Source of the DNA: Hyphomonadaceae bacterium
GTDB taxonomy: Bacteria; Pseudomonadota; Alphaproteobacteria; Caulobacterales; Hyphomonadaceae
Direction of reading: 5' to 3'
NCBI GenBank assembly: GCA_016714495.1
Contig: JADKDU010000004.1
Location: forward strand, 186,001 to 250,000
DNA: 64,000 nucleotides
A program made the translations under genes and the position numbers. Of this stretch, positions 33,397 to 42,397 are shown in pieces. The stretch's first letter is position 1; the number at the start of each line of letters is the position of its first letter. The notes beneath the pieces were generated by a model. The model ran no database searches, had not been told where the DNA came from, and worked only from the letters and a program-made list of their open reading frames with translations.

Positions 33397-35592
33397 TCAG
33401 CTCGCCGCCGCGTTCTTTGAATTATGCCCAAGCCGGCTTTTGAGCTTGTCGAGCAGTTGGATCGCCGCATCGGCAATCACAGTGCCCGGCGGGAAGATCG
33501 CCGCGGCGCCTGCTGCGTATAGCGCATCATAGTCCTGCGGCGGCACCACGCCGCCCACGACCACGGTGATATCGCCACGGCCTTCCTTATTCAGCGCCCC
33601 GCGCAGTTCGGGCACCAGCGTCAGGTGGCCCGCCGCCAGCGAAGAAGCGGCCACGACATGGACGTCATTCTCGACGGCCTGGCGAGCCGCTTCGCCCGGC
33701 GTCTGGAACAGCGGCCCGATGTCCACATCCCAACCAAGGTCGGCAAAGCCAGATGCGACAACCTTTTGGCCGCGGTCATGGCCGTCCTGACCCATCTTGG
33801 CGATCAGGATGCGCGGGCGGCGCCCTTCCGATTTCTCGAAGTCGTCGGCCAGCGCCCGAGCCGCGGTCACCTTGTCCGATTTCATGCCCATGCCCTGCGC
33901 ATAAACGCCCTGGATTGACTTGATCACCGCCTGATGGCGTCCGACCACTTTCTCGACGGCGTAGCTGATCTCGCCCACCGTCGCCTTGGCGCGCGCCGCC
34001 TGAATGCCCAGCTCGAGAAGGTTGCCACGTCCCATCTCGGTCGCGTTGGTAATCGCCTCCAGCGCCTGCGCCACCGCAACCTCGTCGCGCTCGCCGCGCA
34101 GCCGCGCCAGCTTGTCGAGCTGCAGCTGCCGCACCTTCGCGTTGTCGACCTTCAGCACCGGCACGTCTTCGGCTTCGTTCAAGCGGAATTTGTTCACGCC
34201 CACGATGGTCTGCACGCCGCTGTCGATGCGCGCCTGCGTCCTGGCGGCGGCTTCCTCGATGCGCAGCTTGGGCACGCCCTCCTCGATGGCCTTCGCCATG
34301 CCGCCCATCGCCTCGACTTCCTGAATGTGCTCCCAGGCGCGCTTGGCAAGGTCGTAGGTCAGCTTCTCGACATAGTAGGAGCCACCCCACGGATCGATCG
34401 TGCGCGTCACGCCGCCTTCCTGTTGCAGGAAGATCTGCGTGTTGCGCGCAATGCGGGCCGAGAAATCCGTGGGCAAAGCCAGCGCCTCATCGAACGCGTT
34501 TGTGTGCAGGCTCTGCGTCTGCCCGCCTGCCGCCGCCATCGCCTCAAAGCAGGTGCGGATGGTGTTGTTATAAACGTCCTGCGCCGTCAGCGACCAGCCT
34601 GAGGTCTGGCAATGCGCGCGCAGCGACAGAGATTTGTCGCTCTTCGGATTGAACTGCTTCACCAGCTTCGCCCACAGCAGGCGTCCGGCGCGCATCTTCG
34701 CGACTTCCATGAAATAGTTCATGCCGATCGCCCAAAAGAACGACAGGCGCGGCGCGAACTTGTCGACGTCCAGCCCCGCCGCCATCCCGGCGCGGATGTA
34801 CTCGACACCATCGGCCAGCGTGTAGGCGAGCTCGAGGTCCGCCGTCGCTCCCGCTTCCTGCATGTGATAGCCGGAGATCGAGATCGAATTGAACTTCGGC
34901 ATATGCTGCGACGAGTAAGCGAAGATGTCCGAGATGATCCGCATCGAGGGGCGGGGCGGATAGATATACGTGTTCCGCACCATGAACTCTTTGAGGATGT
35001 CATTCTGGATCGTGCCGGAAAGCTTTGCCGCCGGAACGCCTTGCTCCTCAGCCGCCACGATGAACAGCGACATGATCGGCAAGACCGCGCCGTTCATTGT
35101 CATCGAGACAGACATCTGATCGAGCGGGATGCCGGCGAACAACGTGCGCATGTCGTAGATCGAGTCGATCGCCACGCCGGCCATGCCGACATCGCCCGTC
35201 ACGCGGGGATGGTCGCTGTCATAGCCACGGTGCGTCGCCAGATCGAACGCCACCGACAGACCCTTTTGGCCCGCCGCCAGATTGCGCCGGTAGAACGCGT
35301 TTGAATCTTCCGCCGTCGAGAATCCGGCATACTGTCGGATCGTCCACGGCTGGTTGGCGTACATGGTCGGGTAGGGGCCACGGCCAAACGGCGCTATCCC
35401 CGGATAGTCGTCGACGAAATCGAGCTCCTTGATGTCTGCGCCCGTGTAAACCGGTTTCACGGCCACGCCCTCGGGCGTTTCCCATATGGACTTGCCGCCA
35501 GCGCCCGCCAGCGCCTCCCAGGCCTTGATATCGGCCCCCGCCGCAGCATCGCCCAGAGGGAGCTTCGTGAAGTCGGGGAAGGTCAGGGCCAT
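33397..35592 (-). CDS. mutB: methylmalonyl-CoA mutase, large (catalytic) subunit
   Basis: A 731-residue adenosylcobalamin enzyme that converts (R)-methylmalonyl-CoA to succinyl-CoA in propionate, odd-chain and branched-chain catabolism. The N-terminal TIM-barrel has RQYAGFSTAEDSNAFYRRN and TMNGAVLPIM with active-site residues. The C-terminal cobalamin domain carries GQDGHDRGQKV (the DxHxxG lower-ligand motif) followed by SSLAAGH and VVGGVVPPQDY. It can form homodimers or pair with MutA, whose gene lies 8 kb upstream on the same strand. MeaB is downstream. Confidence 0.95.
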   Translation of the reverse strand: MALTFPDFTKLPLGDAAAGADIKAWEALAGAGGKSIWETPEGVAVKPVYTGADIKELDFVDDYPGIAPFGRGPYPTMYANQPWTIRQYAGFSTAEDSNAFYRRNLAAGQKGLSVAFDLATHRGYDSDHPRVTGDVGMAGVAIDSIYDMRTLFAGIPLDQMSVSMTMNGAVLPIMSLFIVAAEEQGVPAAKLSGTIQNDILKEFMVRNTYIYPPRPSMRIISDIFAYSSQHMPKFNSISISGYHMQEAGATADLELAYTLADGVEYIRAGMAAGLDVDKFAPRLSFFWAIGMNYFMEVAKMRAGRLLWAKLVKQFNPKSDKSLSLRAHCQTSGWSLTAQDVYNNTIRTCFEAMAAAGGQTQSLHTNAFDEALALPTDFSARIARNTQIFLQQEGGVTRTIDPWGGSYYVEKLTYDLAKRAWEHIQEVEAMGGMAKAIEEGVPKLRIEEAAARTQARIDSGVQTIVGVNKFRLNEAEDVPVLKVDNAKVRQLQLDKLARLRGERDEVAVAQALEAITNATEMGRGNLLELGIQAARAKATVGEISYAVEKVVGRHQAVIKSIQGVYAQGMGMKSDKVTAARALADDFEKSEGRRPRILIAKMGQDGHDRGQKVVASGFADLGWDVDIGPLFQTPGEAARQAVENDVHVVAASSLAAGHLTLVPELRGALNKEGRGDITVVVGGVVPPQDYDALYAAGAAAIFPPGTVIADAAIQLLDKLKSRLGHNSKNAAAS

Positions 35593-35835
35593 GGGCGGGC
35601 TCTCCGGAACGCAGATTCGACTGGTTTTCCTAGCACTGGCATGCCGCGCCTTGAAGCCTTCGCAAGTGCGAAGGACAATCGCTCATGTCCCGTTCATTGC
35701 ACCCGGCTTACAGGGTCTCCACATACAGGCAAATGCGACGGACTGGTACCGGCCTGCCGTTGATCCTTGTGGTCGCCCGGACTTCGGCGCGATAGGGACG
35801 TCACACCCGGACTACGGTCCTTCGGAGAACGCTTC

Positions 35836-36150
35836 ATGATCTTCACGCAAATCGCCGCCATTTCCGCTTTTGCCGCGGTGATGGCCAGTTCCGCGCTGGC
35901 CCAGCAACACGCCGCCGCCCCCACGCCGATGACGTCCGAGCAGCGCGCCGCCGCTTTCGACAAGGCCGACGCCAACAAGGACGCCAAGCTCGACTTCGCT
36001 GAATGGAAGACTGCGCTCCCGGCGATGGCCGCTCAGGCCTCCGACGAACAACTTCAGGACTTCTTTGCCCGCCGCGATGAGGACGGTAACAAATCGATCT
36101 CGAAGGCGGAATTCACCGCCCCGATGAAAATGCAGCAACAGCACCACTAA
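35836..36150 (+). CDS. exported EF-hand protein 1
   Basis: A 104-residue protein with a signal peptide (ISAFAAVMASSALAQ). It carries two EF-hand loops with Asp/Asn at positions 1, 3, 5 and a Glu at 12: DKADANKDAKLDFAEW and RRDEDGNKSISKAEF. It is probably a periplasmic calcium binder. The next gene, 12 bases away, encodes a second EF-hand protein, so the two are likely cotranscribed. A His-rich C-terminal tail (QQQHH) might bind metal. Confidence 0.78.
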   Translation: MIFTQIAAISAFAAVMASSALAQQHAAAPTPMTSEQRAAAFDKADANKDAKLDFAEWKTALPAMAAQASDEQLQDFFARRDEDGNKSISKAEFTAPMKMQQQHH

Positions 36151-36162
36151 GGTCAGGCGCAC

Positions 36163-36447
36163 ATGAAGCCCGTCATCGTTTCGCTGGCGCTCGCGGCCGC
36201 CCTCGTGGCGCCCGCCTTCGCCCAGCCAGCGCCGCAAACGCCTGAAGAGCGCGCCGCCCGGTTCGACGCCGCCGACAAGAACCACGACGGCAAGCTCGAC
36301 AAGGCCGAGTTCATCTCGACCTTGCCGGAACAGGCGAAGGCCATGGCCGATCAAATATGGTCGTCCCGCGTTGATGGCGACGGCGACGGCTTCGTCACGA
36401 AGGAACAATATCTCTCCTTGCGCGCCGGACCGCGTCCGGCGCAGTAG
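36163..36447 (+). CDS. exported EF-hand protein 2
   Basis: A 94-residue protein with a signal peptide (SLALAAALVAPAFAQ) and two EF-hand loops, DAADKNHDGKLDKAEF and RVDGDGDGFVTKEQY. The second loop is close to the calmodulin consensus. The two EF-hand genes are 12 bases apart and seem to be a duplicated pair. The function is unknown; calcium sensing or buffering in the periplasm is plausible. Confidence 0.78.
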   Translation: MKPVIVSLALAAALVAPAFAQPAPQTPEERAARFDAADKNHDGKLDKAEFISTLPEQAKAMADQIWSSRVDGDGDGFVTKEQYLSLRAGPRPAQ

Positions 36448-36519
36448 CGTACGCTGTCTTCTCCCTTTACTGACCCTGCCCGGGTTTCTATGGCTGGGCG
36501 CTCTGAAGGGGGAAGACAG

Positions 36520-37413
36520 ATGCGCGCTCTGATCGCACTTGCCACGCTCTTTGTCGGGTTTGCCGCTGCGACCGCCGAGGCGCAGGAAACTTATCGCGCG
36601 CCCCGCACCTGGCTTGGCCACCCCGACATGCAGGGCGTATGGACGAATGAGACGAAGACGCGGCTTGAGCGTCCCGTCGAGATGGGCGACCGCCTCATCC
36701 TGACGCCGGAGGAAACGGCCGAGGTCGACTCATACTCGAAATTCCATCCCGCTATGCGCGTGAATGGCCAGCCGCGCAGCAGCTTCATCACCAATCCGGT
36801 CAACGGCCAAGTGCCGCCCATGAAGCCGGGCGTAAAGCCCGACACAAACCGCCGCACGGCGCTCTTGCCCGGCGAGCGATATACAGACGGTTCGGAATTG
36901 CAGCTCATTGATGATCGCTGCATCCTGCCCGCCGGCAACAATGCCGGTCCGGTCATGCTGCCACTTTCTGGAAATTCCAACTACGAGATCATCCAGACGG
37001 AGCAGTACGTGGTCATCCTCGTCGAGATGATTCACGACGCCCGCATCGTGCGCCTGAATGGCAAGCACCGCACCGACGGACGGCGTCCCTATCTCGGCGA
37101 TTCCATTGGCTGGTACGAGGGCGATACGCTCGTCGTTGAAACCACCAACTATCCGCCTGAACAGCTATTCCGCGGTTCTTGGGAAAATCTCACTGTCACC
37201 GAGCGCTTCACTCGCGTGAAGCAAGATCGATTGCTCTATCAATTCACTGTCGATGACCCCACGAAATGGGATCAGGTATGGGGCGGCGAATACGAATTCC
37301 GCACCGCTCCTTTCAAGCATATCGAGGAATATGCCTGCCGCGAGAACGAAGTGTCTGTGTTCGCCATGCTGCTTGCCGCCCGGCGTCGCGAAGCTGCGGG
37401 ACTGGAAAAATAA
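36520..37413 (+). CDS. exported protein of unknown function (GDSIGWYEGDTLVVETT family)
   Basis: A 297-residue protein with a signal peptide (LIALATLFVGFAAATAEAQ). It contains WLGHPDMQGVWTNETKTRLERP, ILPAGNNAGPVMLPLSGN, and the highly characteristic GDSIGWYEGDTLVVETTNYPP with ENLTVTERFTRV. This family of roughly 250-400 residues is frequent in Acidobacteria and Proteobacteria and has no proven function. A good GAAGGGGGA ribosome site selects the ATG at 36520 over 36490. It abuts the convergent methyltransferase at 37414. Confidence 0.72.
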   Translation: MRALIALATLFVGFAAATAEAQETYRAPRTWLGHPDMQGVWTNETKTRLERPVEMGDRLILTPEETAEVDSYSKFHPAMRVNGQPRSSFITNPVNGQVPPMKPGVKPDTNRRTALLPGERYTDGSELQLIDDRCILPAGNNAGPVMLPLSGNSNYEIIQTEQYVVILVEMIHDARIVRLNGKHRTDGRRPYLGDSIGWYEGDTLVVETTNYPPEQLFRGSWENLTVTERFTRVKQDRLLYQFTVDDPTKWDQVWGGEYEFRTAPFKHIEEYACRENEVSVFAMLLAARRREAAGLEK

Positions 37414-38013
37414 CTAGGCAGCCCTGAAGGCAAACACCGCGTTCGACGCCGGCTCCGGACGCGCGCCGCTGCCAAAATCAACGCCCGGATATTCGGCAAG
37501 CAGTTCCAGTCGATGGCGCGGGAGAAATTCGCGCCACGGATCGCCCACCAGCACGGTGATCCCTGCCGCAAGACAACGATCCAGAAACGCGGTCACGCGC
37601 TTCGCTAGCCCAGCTTCGTAGAAAAGATCGCCCACCAGCACGATGTCCACCTCAGGTGGCGCGCCTGCGGTTAGGTCGCCCAGCATCGTTTCGATTACCA
37701 CGCCATTCGCTTCGGCGTTCAGGCCGGTCGCTGCGATCGCATACGGATCAGCATCCGCCGCGATCACCGACGCGGCGCCCGCCTTCGCTGCCGCGATCGC
37801 GACGACGCCCGATCCCGTCCCCAGATCGAGCACCCGCCGCCCCGCCACCAGCGTTAGTTGGTCGAGCACATGCCGAGCCAGCGCCAGCCCGCCGCCCCAG
37901 TGATACGCCCAATAGGGATTTCCGAACGCCGCATCCACGTCAGCCAGACGCCAAATCCCGCTCCGCGGCGCCGCCTTGCGCACTCGCACCTCCGGAATCG
38001 TCGGCACATCCAT
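37414..38013 (-). CDS. METTL20/PrmA-like protein lysine methyltransferase
   Basis: A 199-residue Rossmann methyltransferase: VLDLGTGSGVVAIAAAKAGA (SAM motif I) and ADADPYAIAATGLNAEANG. The GDLFYEAGLAKRV motif corresponds to the DLFYD box of ETFB lysine methyltransferases. The N-terminal PEVRVRKAAPRSGIWRLAD matches the family. It may modify an electron-transfer flavoprotein or ribosomal protein. An upstream extension (IIRKHFPL before the Met) would fit homologues but no standard start codon is present there. Confidence 0.82.
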   Translation of the reverse strand: MDVPTIPEVRVRKAAPRSGIWRLADVDAAFGNPYWAYHWGGGLALARHVLDQLTLVAGRRVLDLGTGSGVVAIAAAKAGAASVIAADADPYAIAATGLNAEANGVVIETMLGDLTAGAPPEVDIVLVGDLFYEAGLAKRVTAFLDRCLAAGITVLVGDPWREFLPRHRLELLAEYPGVDFGSGARPEPASNAVFAFRAA

Positions 38014-38153
38014 CAGCGGAAAATGCTTGCGGATGATCTGCAGGACTTCAGGCGATAACGCGGCGATAATCGAATACTCCGGAACAGGCTGCGACTGTCA
38101 TTGCCGTCAGCCCTTGGTTTCGGCAATGCTGGCGACAAAACAGGGAGTGAAAA

Positions 38154-38954
38154 ATGAGCGACGTCAACAGCATGAAGGGCAAGCGCGCCATCGTCACGGG
38201 CGGCGGCACAGGCCTGGGCGCTGCGACCGCCATTGGCCTGGCTAGACGCGGCGTCAACATCGCCATCAACTATTATTCCAGCGCCGCCGCCGCCAACGAG
38301 GTCGTCGCTCAATGCCAGGCGCTCGGCGTCGAGGCCTTCGCTGTCAAAGCCAACGTTGCTGAAGATGCCGACTGCCGCGCCCTTGTCGAAACTGCTGTCC
38401 AGAAACTCGGCGGCCTCGACGTGCTCATCAATAACGCCGGCATCACCAAATTCGCCGCGCACTCCGACCTGGATGCGCTCGACGCTGAAGACTTCCTTCG
38501 TCTCTACAAGGTCAATGTCGTCGCCGTCTATCAGATGACCCGCGCCGCTCGCCCCCATCTCGCCTCCAGCGGCAAGGGCTCTGTCGTCAATGTGTCATCC
38601 ATCGCCGGCGTCACCGGCATCGGCTCATCCATCGCCTACGCCTCGACCAAGGGTGCGCTCAATACGATGACCTTGTCGCTCGCCCGCGCGCTTGCGCCGA
38701 ACATCCGCGTCAACGCCGTCTGCCCCGGCTATATCGGCTCAGGCTGGTTCACGAAGTATCAGGGCGACGCTGTTGAGCAACAGACCGCCGACATGGTCGC
38801 GAAGTCCGTCCCCTTGAAAGTCGCCTCCATGCCGGAAGACATTGCGGAGTCGGTTCTGTTCTTCGCTGGCCCCGAAAGCCGTCACGTCACCGGCGAGTTC
38901 ATGATCATCGACGCGGGCATGCACCTTGGCTACGCTCCCTTGAGAGCTAAGTAG
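38154..38954 (+). CDS. short-chain dehydrogenase/reductase, FabG-like
   Basis: A 266-residue SDR with cofactor loop VTGGGTGLGAATAIGL (residues 14-30), NNAG at residue about 96, catalytic Ser in VSSIAGVTG, and the YASTK motif, plus a PGYIGSGWFTKYQ loop and the terminal GEFMIIDAGMHLG. It catalyses NAD(P)-dependent oxidation or reduction of a 3-oxoacyl or alcohol substrate. A GGGAG ribosome site supports the start at 38154. The downstream DUF1906 lipoprotein gene follows by 26 bases. Confidence 0.9.
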   Translation: MSDVNSMKGKRAIVTGGGTGLGAATAIGLARRGVNIAINYYSSAAAANEVVAQCQALGVEAFAVKANVAEDADCRALVETAVQKLGGLDVLINNAGITKFAAHSDLDALDAEDFLRLYKVNVVAVYQMTRAARPHLASSGKGSVVNVSSIAGVTGIGSSIAYASTKGALNTMTLSLARALAPNIRVNAVCPGYIGSGWFTKYQGDAVEQQTADMVAKSVPLKVASMPEDIAESVLFFAGPESRHVTGEFMIIDAGMHLGYAPLRAK

Positions 38955-38979
38955 CAATCAGCCTGTGAGGAGGGACAAG

Positions 38980-40158
38980 ATGAACCCGCGTCTCAACCGC
39001 CGCGACTTCCTCCTGACGTCGTCCGCTTTAATTGCGACCACCGCGCTCATCGGCTGCGAATCGGCGCCTTCTCCGTCGCCAGCCCCCACGCCGAAGCCTG
39101 CAACGCCCAGCGCGGCGACAACGCCTACACCAGTCCCCATCGCCGGCTCGGCTTTCCCGCTGATTGCCGATACGGCCTCACGTCTCGATGTCGCCAAGGC
39201 GAAATCCCTTCGTACTCAGGGCGTTAAAACCGTCTTCCGCTACTACTCGCACCTTCCGCCCAGCCTGCCAGGTAAAGACCTTCAACCCGAGGAGGCCAAG
39301 ATCATCTTTGGCGAGGGCCTCTCCATCGGCAGCGTCTTCCAGCACTACAACAATTGCTTCCGCACCTTCGAAAACAACTGGGGCAAGGAAGACGCCGAGC
39401 AGGCGCTCCGGATGGCCGAAGCCGCAGGCCAGCCAGAAGGCTCCGCCATCTATTTCGGTGTCGACGCAGATTGGCCTTACAGCGCGATGCGCGATCCGAT
39501 CATCAAATACTTCGAAGATGTGAAGCGCGCCTTTGAAGGCGCGAATATCGCCGTTGGCATCTACTCCAACGGGTGCATCTGCAACGCCGTCCGCGAGAAA
39601 GGTCTCGCCCAATATTTCTGGCTCTCCGGCTCCACCGGCCATTCCGGCACGCAGGCTTTCTATAACACCGGTAACTGGACGCTCTTCCAGAACGCGCTCG
39701 ACATCGCGCCATCGCCGGTCGGCTACGCTATCGACACCAACTTGGCCAACCCCGCCACGCAGGGCTATTTCGGTCAATGGTTCGACAAGGGCGCCCGTCT
39801 CGCCTCACACATCGCCGCCGATGTGCAGAGCGCCTTTTCGTCCCGCGCCTTCCTGCGCGCCAACACGGAGATCGTGCAGGATCTCAACCCAGGCGCCGCG
39901 TCCCTCGTCACCGTACGCAAGGACCAGAATGTCCGCCGCCTCGAAACCTCCGGCGACAAGGTGAAAGTCGTCACGCAGGAAGGCGGCGCCCGGGCTGGCG
40001 CGCGCGCCATAACAGGCTGGGTCCCCGCTGCTTCGCTCGCGCCACTCGACCGCTTCCCCGACAATACATCGAACTATGGCTTGTGCGGCGCCCCAACCGC
40101 CGTCAGTGACACCGCCAAATACCAGAACTGCGACCGCGCCACGTCACGCCTGCGCTAG
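38980..40158 (+). CDS. Tat-type lipoprotein with DUF1906 (Rv2525c-like) glycoside-hydrolase-fold domain
   Basis: A 392-residue protein. The N-terminus NRRDFLLTSSALIATTALIGC combines a twin-arginine signal and a lipobox. A Pro/Ala/Thr linker (residues 27-52) follows. The main domain shows KSLRTQGVKTVFRYYSHLP, EEAKIIFGEGLSIGSVFQHY and IAVGIYSNGCICN, which resemble DUF1906 proteins with a TIM-barrel related to lysozyme-like glycosidases. An SH3-like segment (SLVTVRKDQNVRRLE to ITGWVPAASL) forms the end. Action on peptidoglycan or another glycan is likely but unproven. The SOD-like lipoprotein follows. Confidence 0.75.
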   Translation: MNPRLNRRDFLLTSSALIATTALIGCESAPSPSPAPTPKPATPSAATTPTPVPIAGSAFPLIADTASRLDVAKAKSLRTQGVKTVFRYYSHLPPSLPGKDLQPEEAKIIFGEGLSIGSVFQHYNNCFRTFENNWGKEDAEQALRMAEAAGQPEGSAIYFGVDADWPYSAMRDPIIKYFEDVKRAFEGANIAVGIYSNGCICNAVREKGLAQYFWLSGSTGHSGTQAFYNTGNWTLFQNALDIAPSPVGYAIDTNLANPATQGYFGQWFDKGARLASHIAADVQSAFSSRAFLRANTEIVQDLNPGAASLVTVRKDQNVRRLETSGDKVKVVTQEGGARAGARAITGWVPAASLAPLDRFPDNTSNYGLCGAPTAVSDTAKYQNCDRATSRLR

Positions 40159-40250
40159 AGCCGCTGAGCGAGCAGGCGCTGGCTTTTGCCCGATCTTGAG
40201 AGCACAACGGCGTAGCTTGAGGGACAGGCAATCTCCGTGGGAGACATCGA

Positions 40251-40946
40251 ATGCTCGACAGACGCAGCCTCATCGGCGCAGGCGCCATGCTTGCGGCAAG
40301 CGCCGCCATCGCCGGATGCGCCACAGCCCAGTCGCCGCCCGCACTATCCACCGTCTACACGCCCAAACCGCTGCCCTTCGACCCAAAGGCAATTCCTGGC
40401 CTGTCCGAGAAGCTCCTCGTCAGCCACCACGACAACAATTACGCCGGCGCCGCGAAACGTTTCGGCGATATCGAAGCCCAACTCCGTCAGACCGACTTTG
40501 CAACCGCGCCAGGTTTCCTCATCAACGGCCTCAAGCGCGAAGAACTCATCGCGCTCAATTCCATGATCCTCCACGAGGTTTACTTTGCTGGCCTCGGCAA
40601 GGGTGGATCGAAGCCCGGCGCCGATCTCGCCCGCCAGCTGGAAGCAGATTTTGGCAGCCACGATCGCTGGCGCGCTGAATTCACCGGCATTGGCAAAGCG
40701 CTGGGCGGCGGGTCCGGCTGGGTGTTGCTCACCTGGTCGCCAAGGGCAGGGCGCCTCATCAACCAGTGGTCGTCCGATCACACGCTTACCGCCGCCGATG
40801 GCGCAGTTCTTCTCGCGCTCGACATGTACGAGCACGCTTACCACATGGATTTCGGCGCCAAGGTTGGCGATTACGTCAACGCCTACATGGGCGCCCTCGA
40901 CTGGGCGGCCGCCGACAAGGCGTTCTCATCCCGCCTCAAGGCCTAG
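40251..40946 (+). CDS. Tat-type lipoprotein related to Fe/Mn superoxide dismutase
   Basis: A 231-residue SOD-fold protein with an N-terminal twin-arginine plus lipobox leader (LDRRSLIGAGAMLAASAAIAGC). The C-terminal domain retains LDMYEHAYHMDF, which supplies two metal ligands (Asp and His), and NSMILHEVYF supplies another His. The first ligand region LLVSHHDNNYAGA is diverged from the usual HYGKHH pattern, so metal binding needs checking. It would disarm superoxide outside the cytoplasm. The cytoplasmic SodB is encoded separately at 53991. It lies after the DUF1906 lipoprotein gene. Confidence 0.78.
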   Translation: MLDRRSLIGAGAMLAASAAIAGCATAQSPPALSTVYTPKPLPFDPKAIPGLSEKLLVSHHDNNYAGAAKRFGDIEAQLRQTDFATAPGFLINGLKREELIALNSMILHEVYFAGLGKGGSKPGADLARQLEADFGSHDRWRAEFTGIGKALGGGSGWVLLTWSPRAGRLINQWSSDHTLTAADGAVLLALDMYEHAYHMDFGAKVGDYVNAYMGALDWAAADKAFSSRLKA

Positions 40947-40991
40947 CGCCGAGAACGGCGTCGGCTATGCTCCTTCGGGGAGGCATAGCCC

Positions 40992-41576
40992 ATGCCGATG
41001 TATCACGACGGCAATCGCGAGCTTCAGGCGCTGTTCGGGTCCACGGCGCTGGCGGATCGTCTCGTCGAACGCCTCCGCCGCTCGGAATTCACAGACGACG
41101 ACAAAGCCTTCATTGAGTCCCTCGACTGTTTCTTCCTCGCCACTGCCACGCCGATCGGCCAGCCCGACTGTTCGTTCAAGGGCGGCCCTCCCGGCTTCAT
41201 CCGCGTGCTTGAGCCAGACCTACTCATCTGGCCTGACTATGACGGCAATGGCATGTTCAAGAGCCTCGGCAACATTGCCGTAAACCCGTCGGTCGGCCTT
41301 CTCTTCATCCGCATGGGCGAGACGCCAAAGCGCCTCCGCGCCAATGGCCGCGCGATCGTTTCGCTCGACGATCCGCTGAAGACGGACTTTCCTGGCGCGC
41401 AGGCCATTATCCGCTTTACGCCGGTGGACATTTTTCCGAACTGCCCGCGCTACATCCCCGACCCGGCCGCCGCCAAACCCTCGCCCTATATCCCGAAGCA
41501 GGATACCCCGCCGGTTGAGCCCAGGTGGAAATCGATGGACATGTTCAGCGACGTCGTCCCGCCAAGGAAAGCCTGA
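40992..41576 (+). CDS. pyridoxamine 5'-phosphate oxidase-family protein
   Basis: A 194-residue split-barrel FMN-binding protein of the PPOX class: FLATATPIGQPDCSFKGGPPGFIRV, WPDYDGNGMFKSLGNIAVNPSVGLLFIRM and ARAIVSLDD-like GRAIVSLDDP. Most members bind FMN or F420 and act on small molecules; the substrate is unknown. The stop overlaps the next gene by one base (TGATG at 41574-41578), so the two are coupled. Confidence 0.8.
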   Translation: MPMYHDGNRELQALFGSTALADRLVERLRRSEFTDDDKAFIESLDCFFLATATPIGQPDCSFKGGPPGFIRVLEPDLLIWPDYDGNGMFKSLGNIAVNPSVGLLFIRMGETPKRLRANGRAIVSLDDPLKTDFPGAQAIIRFTPVDIFPNCPRYIPDPAAAKPSPYIPKQDTPPVEPRWKSMDMFSDVVPPRKA

Positions 41577-42397
41577 TGAACGGCCACATCGCCAGCGCCG
41601 TCGCGCTCGTCTGCGCAGGCAACCAGTTTCTCGCGGGCCAGAACATCGAAGGCTTCTGGCCCGATGCGCCCGTTTTTAACTTCATGAAGCTCATCGAATT
41701 CCGCCAACCGCCATCGTCGGGCAAGGATGCGGACGATTTTCCGCTCGTCGCCTCCGACCCAATGGAATGGTTCGAGCAGCTAAAGCCTTGGCGCCGCGGC
41801 CTGCGCCTTCACCAGATCGTCCCGACACGCGGTCCCGACCAGCAGCTCGACGTGCCCGATCGCATGCTCGCGGGCTTCGTCGGGGGCGGCCAGCGCTGGC
41901 TCATCGAGGCCGCTGGTGAAACGGAGTCCGAAATCTGGGAGCCGTTCCACCGCGTCGGCGACCAGAACGATCCGGAACGCCGCATCTGGAAATGCACGTA
42001 TATCCTGCAATGGAAGGCGCCGCGCGCCGATGTCGATGCTGATGCAGGCCCGACGCTCGACACCGCCGTCGCCGCCTTCCGCAAGTCGCTCGTTCACATC
42101 GAGACCTACGCGCGCGATGAGAAATACGACAACTTCGCTGACATCTTCAACGAAGCTACCGACACGATCGATGCCGGCAAGCCCGCGATCGAGCAGGGCG
42201 ATATGGGGCGGTTCACCGGTTTTGATGACAAGCAAGCCGCAATCTTTGAGGCGTGCAGCCGCGCCTGGGTGTTCGGCGGAATGGGCTCGTGGAACGATCT
42301 CGGCGGTGGCGAGCGCTATGACCGGGTCAGCCAGGCCCTCTATGACAGCCTCAACGCCTGCATCGCCGCGCTCGCCAATTCAACCTTCCGAGGCTGA
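41576..42397 (+). CDS. conserved hypothetical protein
   Basis: A 273-residue protein with no signal peptide and no recognised motif. It is acidic, with aromatic-rich stretches (GFWPDAPVFNFMKLIEF, RRIWKCTYILQW) and a helical C-terminal region (ATDTIDAGKPAIEQGD, QALYDSLNACIAAL). It is coupled to the PPOX gene by TGATG and is immediately convergent with the sugar dehydrogenase. It could be a cytoplasmic partner of the PPOX protein. Confidence 0.6.
   Translation: MNGHIASAVALVCAGNQFLAGQNIEGFWPDAPVFNFMKLIEFRQPPSSGKDADDFPLVASDPMEWFEQLKPWRRGLRLHQIVPTRGPDQQLDVPDRMLAGFVGGGQRWLIEAAGETESEIWEPFHRVGDQNDPERRIWKCTYILQWKAPRADVDADAGPTLDTAVAAFRKSLVHIETYARDEKYDNFADIFNEATDTIDAGKPAIEQGDMGRFTGFDDKQAAIFEACSRAWVFGGMGSWNDLGGGERYDRVSQALYDSLNACIAALANSTFRG

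Noticed and set aside
33566..35432. Several plus-strand frames opposite mutB
   Set aside because: They have shadow-type composition and sit entirely within the minus-strand mutase frame.
40159..40250. Possible terminator after the DUF1906 gene (AGCC...GGCTTTT)
   Set aside because: The stem is only about 4 bp with a long loop, too weak to call.
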